A DNA stretch of 64,000 nucleotides, taken from the NCBI RefSeq assembly GCF_963678635.1, contig NC_087063.1:8216386-8280385 (forward strand). The letters are read 5' to 3'. The DNA comes from Symsagittifera roscoffensis. Lineage: Eukaryota > Xenacoelomorpha > Acoela > Convolutidae. The notes under the pieces are model-generated. The model saw nothing but the letters and a program-made list of their open reading frames with translations. It had not been told where the DNA came from and ran no database searches. Positions 35,301-43,254 of the stretch are shown here, piece after piece. A program made the position numbers and the translations under genes. Position 1 is the first letter of the stretch; each line of letters opens with the position of its first letter.

Positions 35301-37079
35301 TTACCCGGGGGACGTTGTGAGCACTACTTTTGTCTTGGAGCCAAATCGTGAGGCAACGTTCCCTTGTACCTCGTTCATCGCTGCAAACAACGTCTGGATA
35401 GCTTCCCAGATTCTCTTCGGCGCTGGTTCATCACCCTTGAGCTGCTCAAGAAACCCTGTTGCATGCAAGTGATCATTCATTCCGGCAAACAGTAGTAGCT
35501 CGGGCTCACAAGGCATCTCCGATTTTATTGCTACGGCCAAGGTTAACATCTGGTTTAGCTCCAATCCCGGTAGTGAGTATATCAAAGTTTCCGGCCAAAA
35601 CAACTTGGGAGACGTTCCCTCAAAGTCCGATCCCGCTATGATGACCACCCTCGCAGCGGCTGGATCTGCCCTGTCATACACTGCCAAGGTCTTGGCCAAC
35701 TGGGTGTTCCCGCAGGGTTTTGCGTATCTAGGGTCGTCTGCCAATCTCGTACCCTCATAAGCGGCGTCCGGCAGTTCCATCTCCCTTGGGTCCAACAGTT
35801 TGTCCACCACCCTCAACTGTGCTGGAGTTGCCAACCTAATTCTGGCAATGCTTGTTCGATGCTTGGGAGGCTCCACCACGAGTCCCGGACTCCCCAGCAA
35901 CTTGAGAGGCCTATAATTGATGGGTCCCATGACCGATTTCGTGGGAATCCCAGTCAAATCCGCCGTCTCCATTATTTTCGCTCTTGAGAAATGCGTCTTG
36001 TGAGCCTTCAACCAGTCCACGCACTGGTGTCTACCCAAGTCTTCATGTGACACCCGCTCAAGACCCAAAGCTTCCGCTAACTCTTGCCTGCACTCCAGAT
36101 CTTCCAAGTCGAGCTCTTTCACCTTCTCCTCATATCTCAACCTACTGGTCTCCGCTGGCCTCTCCAGTTTTTTGTTCTCCACCACCACCACCGAGGATAT
36201 TACCGAACCCTGAGGAGTTGATGACATTGCCTCCTCGGCCTCCATGGGTGCTGCGCCTGTCAGCCTGGTCCGGCTGCTCCTCGAGCTGTCTCTAGAATCG
36301 GCCATCGCTCCCAGGCGACTGGATAAGGCTCTCGGGTTGAAGAAAGGTGGATTTGGGGGTGGCCCGAACGTGACTTGGGCCGTCTCTAGCAACTCTGCCT
36401 CCAACGCGCTTATGTGTCTTTGGAAGACATCATTTAACCATTCTACTCCCCTGGGCCTGTCAAAGTGAATCCCGTCTGAGGATGCATCGTCGGGGAAAAC
36501 AGATCGCTCCATCTGCTCGGCTACGTCCAGTAGTCCAACGGGGAGGACGCTCCTTTGGTGTATCTGCCTGATTATTTCATTCAGGTTTCGCATCTTCGTA
36601 TTCATCTCCATCGCATGTTGGTCCGCCTTCATGTTATAAGGAATGGTGCACACCGTCAGAATGGCAGGATCCATTTGAATCCACAATTCCTCAAGGATGC
36701 AGCTCATCTTGTCATGTAGCCTCGTCACCTTCCTGGCCTCCCCCCTAGACACGTCATTCGTCCCGACCATCAAAGTTACCGTGTATACTCTTGCCATGCC
36801 TAGCATCTCAAGTGTTGCCAACATCTGTGGCGTCGCAGCTCCAGCGAAACTCAAGATCCCCGTTTGCCAATGTGATTGAATCCGGGTTAGCACCCGCAAC
36901 AAGCTGTCCCCTATGATCAGGTGGATCGCTCCCTCTGGCACACGTGGCTGCGTGAGGTATTCCACCCAAGCCGCGTCATGGAAGCAATCCCTCCTGACTC
37001 TCTGTGCCGTGCTCCAATCCATACGATTGTGCCTGTGGTATCTGCCTTCTGTGTTCTTCTTGTAACTTGAGATCACCAC
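35301..37079 (-). pseudogene. Element 1 SGNH/GDSL esterase-like domain plus second SGNH-like module
   Basis: 592 codons. The first domain has the blocks of SGNH hydrolases: LIIGDSLLR with the nucleophile Ser (~59), FAGA Gly (~80), GTNDVSR with Asn (~108) and DGIHF with the Asp-His pair (~202/205). All four catalytic positions are present, so it could be a hydrolase of an ester bond; the substrate is unknown. After a Pro/Ser-rich linker a second, weaker module follows: VVIIAGSDFEG, LLLFAGMNDHL and LTTSPG. GDSL-type esterases are known passengers of CR1-type LINEs and some Penelope-like elements. Overlaps the coiled-coil segment by 7 bases in a different frame and ends at a TAA made by a one-base insertion. 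Confidence 0.75.
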
Positions 37080-38152
37080 ACTCCTGATAGGTTGCTCCCT
37101 CCAGGTCGGGGTAGCTCCACTCTTGCTGGACTCTCACGACTCCTTAGCTGTAGCCTCTCGTTCAATTCTTTCAATCGTGACGAGCTACCGCTCACCTGAC
37201 TACTACTCGGGGTTGAACTTGGGGTATACCCAGGCAGCGCGACGTCCATCAATGGACGTATTGTTTGTGTCTCTAGGCCACGCAGGGAGGACGTTGATTC
37301 ATTTGGTATCCACACCTCCAACCCCTCATTCATAAGCTCTTGAGCCGCGCGGTCAAGGTTAAATCGTCCCTTCGATCTGGGAGATTCGTCCACCTCCATA
37401 CGCGACTCTGGCCTCGAGCCGGTAACCACTCGCTCCTTGGGCCTAGCCCCTTTCTGCATATCGAGCTCGCGTTGTCGTTGCTGGATTCTCTCAAGCTCCG
37501 ACTTCAGCTGCTCATAATTCGCGGCATTCTCTCGCACTCTTTGTTCTTGTAGATGCTCAGCTTTCAGCATATCCAGTTCCCTCCGCGCTTGGTCCTTTTC
37601 GACGACCGCTTGATCCCTCTCCAGTTTTGCCTGATCTCTCTCAAGCTTCGCTTGATCCCGGTCGAGGTTCGCCTTTTTCCTCTCCCGCTGAGTCCTCTCA
37701 AGCTCTCTCATCATAGTACTGAGATCCGGATACGCTTCCCCCGTTTGTTGCGCTCGCGACATTGATGGCATCTTACTCGTGCTCTGGCCTGTAGATCTGG
37801 CTGATGGTCTCATCGGTAATGGGAATTCCCCGGCGCCATACTCGGTTTTATTGCTCAAGCCAGGGTTCCTTGCCAAGTCAAATCCCCTTATTCCCCCATC
37901 CACAATCCAGGACAGCCATCTGGTTTGCGCTTGGTTGGATATTCCATCAGTGGTGTAGCCGACCATTAGAACCGCTTCTGTTGCGGACTCCCGGCATTCG
38001 CCCTGTTCTTCCAATTGGAGGATGGCGTTCAGCATCACCGCCATTCTCTCATTCACTTGAGTGTAATCCAGGTCCCTCAGGCGTCTGTACAACTCATCAA
38101 GTGTGGGCCTTTTCAGAGCCGATGGCATGGATTTCCAGAATCGATCTGCCAT
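37073..38152 (-). CDS. Element 1 second coding region, N-terminal module and coiled coil
   Basis: 359 codons starting ATG after GTTACAGAA. Residues ~15-110 form a conserved module shared with element 2 (TLDE-Y-RL-D-D-T, A-LNA, TE-VLM, DLAR-PGL, GE-PLP). Residues ~150-240 are a charged coiled coil with repeated DQAKLER units. The C-terminal part is Ser/Pro-rich. A multimerising, Gag-like scaffold role is conceivable but unproven. The following SGNH frame is reached by a -1 shift here; in element 2 the equivalent offset is +1, so programmed frameshifting is not indicated. Confidence 0.65.
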   Translation of the reverse strand: MADRFWKSMPSALKRPTLDELYRRLRDLDYTQVNERMAVMLNAILQLEEQGECRESATEAVLMVGYTTDGISNQAQTRWLSWIVDGGIRGFDLARNPGLSNKTEYGAGEFPLPMRPSARSTGQSTSKMPSMSRAQQTGEAYPDLSTMMRELERTQRERKKANLDRDQAKLERDQAKLERDQAVVEKDQARRELDMLKAEHLQEQRVRENAANYEQLKSELERIQQRQRELDMQKGARPKERVVTGSRPESRMEVDESPRSKGRFNLDRAAQELMNEGLEVWIPNESTSSLRGLETQTIRPLMDVALPGYTPSSTPSSSQVSGSSSRLKELNERLQLRSRESPARVELPRPGGSNLSGVW

Positions 38153-38634
38153 TTCTGTAACTTCTAGATGATCTTGAGTATTAGCAACTTGTGAACTACC
38201 TTAGCAACTTGAGTATTACCTTAGCAACTTGAGTATTACCTTAGCAACTTGAGTATTAACTTCTTGAAGCGTTGTTCAACTTGCGTGTTCGTTCAAGGGC
38301 TTCCTTTCTTTTCATTGAATGTAGTTGGGTAGTCAATTTGACTTTACCAAATCAATCTGAAAATAGCACCCAATTTTTAGACTAACAGGCCATGTTCTTA
38401 ACCTTAAAACCCCCCTTGCCACTATAGTTAAAACCCTTTCCTTTTCGTCCTACTAGAATAGTTCAATTGGAAATTTTCTAAAAGCATGCAGATTCATTTT
38501 ATGTTTTAGCACCATCAATCATTTAAAAATTAATTGTCATGCCAATCACCTTTAAGATACTTTTACCTGTTTTGTACCCCAACACCTAACTCAAGATCCC
38601 TTCATACCCAACTCGAGACCCCCATGTACCCGAC
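38153..38634 (-). other. Spacer between pol/macro and the second coding region
   Basis: ~480 bp without ORFs. Contains the 4 x 20-bp tandem repeat immediately upstream of the second ATG. In element 2 the spacer is of nearly equal length (62443-62933) but unrelated in sequence. Either a splice acceptor or an internal promoter for the second coding region could sit here. Confidence 0.55.
38181..38260. repeat. Four perfect-length 20-bp tandem repeats upstream of the second ORF
   Basis: TTAGCAACTTGAGTATTACC or a variant occurs at 38181, 38201, 38221 and 38241; copies 2 and 3 are identical. In element sense each contains AAGGTAATA, which resembles a splice donor. Confidence 0.9.
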
Positions 38635-39615
38635 TCAGGCGATGCTCAAGTAGTATTTCTTGTGCAGATGCACCATTATCTCCGTTTCCGCGAAGACCAC
38701 GTGTAGGATAGCGTATAATTCCCTTGGGCTCTACTTGCCCTTGTTTGGGTCATAGACCGGCATTGAGACCTCCGTTATCCCTCTTTCAATCATGAAGTCC
38801 CGTAGTCTTGTTAGTGCCATCATCACGTGTTCAGGATCGATCATGTTCCTGCCGTTGACCCTCGTCACTAGGAAGCACAGGTATTTGCCCGGGACTTGTG
38901 CTACTGATGGTGGAAGTGCAGCCATTCCTCCCAGCCCCGGTCTCTGTCTAAATAGAAACTCCACGTTCTGGTACTCTCTCTTGAAGTCGGCCTCCAGTCT
39001 TGATTTGAAACTCACGTCCGCCGTGATACAGATTGCGCTAGTCCTGTCTCACAGAATGAAGTCACTATCCGTTATCAGGATGTTTTCCGAGTATTCGTTC
39101 GGTATTTCAAACTTCGTTTTGAAATTCCGTCCTATGGTAGGCTCGGCCTCCTCCCCATCCAGTTCCAGTCCGCTCGTTTCTCTCACTTCCCTGAGTTTCT
39201 TTATCATTAAATTTTCGGTGTGGGTAAGTCCTACCCCCACTCCCCGGACAAAAATATTTATCGACGTCCCCGTCGATGATGCTGGGTCTGAATTGTCTGG
39301 CGGAATGTCAAGCGGCCTGTCTGTTGCCGTCCAGCCGAAAAGAGGACTCTCCGTTTTCATGTGCTTTTCCGCTGATATGTCAACTTGTTGTATGCTTTGT
39401 CCTTCGTCGCTTCCGTTCTTGACATCGCGCATCCATTCTAATATCCTCAGGTTCGTATTCTCCCTCCTCTCTATCTCGCTCTGTTCCAAATCCGTCTCCC
39501 GCTCCGGTGTCGAGTAGTCTTCCTGTGGGTAGTCTTCATTATCATTGATGATTTGCCATTCATCATCTGCCGCCAGTTCGCCCACACCTAGTAGTTCTTC
39601 TAGTAGTTCGCCCAC
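38635..39615 (-). pseudogene. Element 1 macro-domain-like protein, two in-frame stops
   Basis: 327 codons in one frame broken by TGA at 39049-39051 (after TDSDFIL) and TAG at 38731-38733 (after PNKGK). The intact homologue is at 62934-63998. The C-terminal ~150 residues follow the order of TARG1/OARD1-type macro domains: ITADVSF, DFKREY, QRPGLGGMAALPP, KYLCFLVTR, ALTRLRDFMIERGITEVSMPVYD and a final Tyr-rich end. The glycine-rich catalytic loop of TARG1 (GCG-D) is replaced by YDPNKGK, so de-ADP-ribosylating activity is doubtful. The N-terminal ~150 residues are acidic and contain the hyperconserved IFVRGVGVGLTHTEN block. Confidence 0.65.
39211..39277 (-). promoter_or_regulatory. Hyperconserved block with internal polypurine-like tract and hairpin
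   Basis: 67 bases identical at 64 positions to 63513-63579 of element 2, far above the surrounding divergence. In element sense it reads a 7-bp stem hairpin (ATCGACG - GGGA - CGTCGAT), a T-run, then GTCCGGGGAGTGGGGGTAGG, whose first 11 bases equal the 3' polypurine tract. A second plus-strand start (central polypurine tract) is the simplest reading; this is inference. Confidence 0.6.
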
Positions 39616-39617
39616 AC

Positions 39618-40043
39618 CTAGTAGGGCTGTATCTTATCAATCAGGAAATCGTCCCCGTACCTGTTGTACCTCATGCCTGTTCGTTTGCGATTGCCACTCC
39701 TTGTACCCGCTGGTGTTGATAAGTCTGGTTCTGTCCACTTCGGCACCTCACCTTGCTCCGGATCATTCCAGTCTTCTTCCACAAAAGATTCCGCTTCAGA
39801 GTCCGCTTCTATTTTTTCATTGTCATCCAAACTCAAGTTCTCATTGCCATCATTCTTCTCTCTGATGCCTTTTTCGTTCACTTCACATGCTGGCTCCACC
39901 AGTAGGTACTCGAGTCCCTCCATGTCCTTTGGTATACACCAGTCCTCTGGGGATGGGACATGAGGCTTCAGATTTTCATAATGTGCTGCTCGTCCAGTAC
40001 TCAAACGGTAGAACCGTCCTTGTTGATGTACTTCCGTTATCAT
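39618..40043 (-). pseudogene. Element 1 integrase C-terminal region (GPF/GPY module) and acidic tail
   Basis: 141 codons, out of frame with the integrase core after an indel near 40115. The frame upstream of the first Met reads KKWRGPF then MITEV-QQGRFYRL, the GPY/F module of gypsy integrases. It continues with an acidic stretch and a basic end (SGNRKRTGMRY) and stops at TAG 39618. In element 2 the equivalent KRGKNQKYNPYGEDF leads without a stop into the macro-like domain, so the stop here is probably due to a frameshift near the CCTAGTAG duplications at 39590-39625. Confidence 0.7.
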
Positions 40044-41278
40044 GAATGGCCCTCTCCATTTCTTGAGTAGTTTCTTCGTCCCTTTGGGCGGTATAACATT
40101 CTGGAAAACCCACTTTGGAAATGGCCCACTTCATATGGTTTCACCTGTAATATCTTTTCATCATATTTCTTGCGCTGTCTCATTTGTGCTTGCGCAGTGT
40201 TCCTCCTGCATAGCTCGTTTATTTCCTGCTGTCTCCTTATCGCTTCTTTCACGTAAGCTTGAGGCGACGTCCTCTTCCCTTCATATTCCGGGTAAAAGAA
40301 TGTCAGGGGCATTGCTCTCTCTCTGCCTGTCAACATCATGAAAGGATTGATGCTCGTTGTTGAGTGCTGAGTACTGTTGTATGCCCCTACGACTTGCGGC
40401 AGATATTTATCCCAGTCTGTCATGTACCTTAAGCAGTATACCCTCAGCATATTCACCAACGGTCTATTCTGTCTCTCTACCAGCCCGTTGGTCTGAGGAT
40501 GGTAAGTCGTTGAGTGTGCTTGAGCAATGTGTGACCTCTTCATTAATTCTTTAGTCAAGTCCCCCACAAAGGCCTTACTGTTGTCTGACTGAAAAGTCAT
40601 TGGACAACCATACCTCGATATCCAATGGGTTATCAAGTGGTCACAAGTCTCCTCTGCCGAGGCTGTTTGACACGGCACAGCTTCTGCTAGCTTTGTGAAG
40701 TGGTCAATTATAACTAGTATCTGGTTACACCCCGACTCCGTCATGCAGATCTTTTGATGGTCTATCTGCATCACTTCATTAATTTCCGAGCTTTCCACCG
40801 ACTTGAGTGGGAATTTCATCTTCCTTGGATCTTTCACTTGCAGGCATGCCAGGCATGCATTCATCCACCTCTCGCAAGCTTTCCTCAGTCCTGGCCAATC
40901 GAACCTGTGAAGTATCCTTTGTTGCACCTTGTTTATCCCCTGGTGCCCCATCTGATCGTACGATCGGAACAGCACCTCTGTCTGATACAATTGTGGTAAT
41001 ATGATGAGGTTGTGCTTGTGTAATATCTTCTCCTCGTCTTTTCTCTTGCATGCTACCACCCCGTCAGCTGTGTAATAGAGTAAATCTTTCCTTTCTTTGT
41101 AGAAATGGCTCAGGATCTTATAACTGTCTTCTTCTAGTTCCCCTTTCTCCTTGGACCCCGTTCGGATCCATTTGGAGAGGTTACTTGTCATCTTGTCATT
41201 CTTTTGGGCTCTTATCAGGTCCGACAGCCTATATCTCGCCCTGACATGTTCCTTTAGTGCCATGATCTGTCCATTCAT
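40040..41278 (-). pseudogene. Element 1 integrase core
   Basis: 412 codons. The zinc-binding HHCC domain has H112, H124, C142 and C145. The catalytic triad D173 (MQIDH), D232 (FQSDN) and E268 (NGLVERQ) shows the D,D-35-E spacing of retroviral/gypsy integrases. All catalytic residues are present, so the core itself looks intact. The C-terminus is frameshifted after KPYEVG, losing the GPY/F module from this frame. It inserts the reverse-transcribed DNA into the host chromosome. Confidence 0.9.
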
Positions 41279-41913
41279 TCCCCAGGGTTGTGGATGTCGT
41301 CATTCAGCTTCACGCATATTATCCTCTTTACGATCTTCATATCACCTTCTGGCACCAGATTTGTTCTGACATTTGAGTTGCATGATAGTTCCCCGAATGG
41401 TTTCCTCGAAACTGCAATTCTTTCAAGTTCTTCACCTCCTCGTACTTCCTGCGCGTCCAAGTTGTACGTTCCTGAGGATGGGTCTGTTTAAAATTCCCTG
41501 TCGCGGTGTCTAATCTTCTCTTCTGCCAGTATCATGCAGAGACTATCCTGATTATCGCTGCTCTTGTCCGAGTCCTCATCCCATGTTTCACACTCCCCGG
41601 ACAAATTTCTTCCTTCAGTATCTTCTTCCTCCGTGGACGTGGACCACTCCCCGGACTCTTGACCTAGTCCCAGGTATTCAGCCTCTTCCTTGAACGCCAC
41701 TTTCTTCTTCCTAACCCGAGTCTGTTCAAGTATGTCGTCCGGGATTTTTTCAACCAGTGACTGCACGACTTCCTTCCCATCAGGGTTAGACACCTTCATG
41801 GTGTCTTCATCACTAACTATCCCGCTCTTTCGCAGTATTGTGACCTCTGGTTCCTCCTTATCCTTTTCTTGGATCTCGGGCTTGTCATCTGCTAGTTTCT
41901 CGAGTAACCTCAT
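41275..41913 (-). pseudogene. Element 1 acidic spacer between RNase H and integrase
   Basis: Two open stretches in one frame (41488-41913 and 41275-41460) separated by TAA. Very acidic (EKDKEEPEVTI, STSTEEEDTEG, ETWDEDSDKSSD). Gypsy elements usually have a short tether here; ~210 extra residues is unusual. The stretch contains two copies of the GTCCGGGGAGT motif (41592-41602, 41646-41656). Confidence 0.55.
41592..41656 (-). promoter_or_regulatory. Two further copies of the polypurine-tract core motif
   Basis: GTCCGGGGAGT (element sense) at 41592-41602 and 41646-41656, in different codon contexts (frames S-G-E and S-G-E-W). Identical to the 3' polypurine tract core and to the internal copy at 39239-39249. 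Confidence 0.45.
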
Positions 41914-41945
41914 TAAGTCATCGTCTATTTGTGCCTCTCCCGTCT

Positions 41946-42510
41946 CTACCTGGTTAAGATCATAGCCTTCTCCCTCACAATCTTTGACTTGAGCATTATC
42001 CCTATTGGCATCCCTCGGTTATTTTTCAAGATTGTTTTCTCCGGAGGTTCTTTTGGTAATTCGGGGTGATCTTCTATTGGTTTGCCTGATTTGTCCAACC
42101 ATCTCGTGAGTGGAAGACTGTCGTACGTTTCCTTGTCCATGAAGGAGAAGCCATCCTTGATCTCAGGTCTATCTGCCTCCCTCTGTTCTTGTCTCTCGTA
42201 GAACTCCGTCTTCTTACTCAAGCTGTCAGCGTTTTGATGTTTGTCTCGTGTTCTATGCTCAATTATCATGTTGTATCAATCCAGGCGAACTATCCACCTC
42301 CCAATGTAACTTTGGTCCATTGAGTACGTTTTTAGCCAGCTTAGTGCCCTGTTGTCGACTGGCAGCTTAAATGACTCGCTGCCTAGGTATGCTCTGTATT
42401 TCTCGACAAAGGAAACCACCGCGAACATCTCTGCTTTCGGTGCCCCGTACTTCATTTCCGTGTCACTTAAGACTTTGCTCCCGTACGCTCCAGTTCCACT
42501 CTTGTTCCTG
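41946..42510 (-). pseudogene. Element 1 RNase H C-terminal half
   Basis: After a frameshift near 42500 the RNase H continues in another frame through AEMFAVVSFVEKYRAYLG, LPVDNRALSWL, GRWIVRLDSYNMIIEHR and HQNADSLSK, the usual end of gypsy RNase H. A Pro/Lys-rich tail stops at 41946; a further shift leads into the acidic spacer. Upper boundary approximate. Confidence 0.75.
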
Positions 42511-43254
42511 ATGAAGAATTCCAGAAATCGCTACTACCGACGCATCCGTATCCAGCACGTACATTCCTTTCTCTGTCGGCATCCCTAGTACTGGTGCCTC
42601 GCACAACTCTTTCTTTATGCTCTGGAATGACTCTTCTGCTGCGTTGTTCCACGTGAACTTCTTACCCTTGTGCCTCATTAACTGTTGCATCGGGTAAACC
42701 TTATCTGCATAGCCTTTGATGAATTCTCCGTAGTAATTTGCAAAACCCAGGAAGCTCATCAATTGGTCTACCGTTTTTGGCGATTTCCAAGTTAGAACTG
42801 CTTCTACTGCGTCTGGATCTGGTCTGATGCCGTGTCTGTCCACCATCCTGCCCAAGTATTTTATCGAGTCCTTGAGTATCTCGCACTTTGATGGTTCGCA
42901 CTTTAGCCCCGACCTCTTCATACACGCGAACACCTCGTCAAGTCTCTCAATGTGGTCTTCCAGTGTGGGTGTCGCTATTACCCCGTCATCCACATAGCAC
43001 ATAACCAGATTGCCATACTTCTTCGTCACACCTATCAGCGCGTGTGCCATCAACCGCTGAAATGTGGCAGTGGCATTGCAAAGACCAAACGGCATCCGTT
43101 TCCATTGAAACAGACCCAACTCGCAGGCAAACCCTGTCTTGTCCCTGTCCTGCTTCCTGAGTGGTACCTGCCAGAAGGCCCAACCTAAATCAAGAGTCGT
43201 AAAAAATTTTGCATCACCTAACTTCGAGAGGCTCTCATCAATCCTAGGTATGGA
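42463..43254 (-). pseudogene. Element 1 reverse transcriptase core and RNase H start
   Basis: Same frame as the preceding protease-RT segment, from which it is cut by a TAA at 43255-43257 where family members have Tyr (DAYP motif). Contains LGWAFWQVPL, GLFQWKRMPFGLCNATATFQ, the active site CYVDDGVIAT, the thumb FLGFANYYGEFIKGYA and the RNase H start VLDTDAS. Catalytic Asp residues are intact. Loss of frame at the EQEWNWSV end is an indel. It would copy element RNA to DNA. Confidence 0.9.

Noticed and set aside
37060-37090. Programmed frameshift between the coiled-coil and esterase ORFs
   Set aside because: The offset is -1 in element 1 and +1 in element 2, and no shared slippery site is seen; independent indels or separate ORFs fit better.
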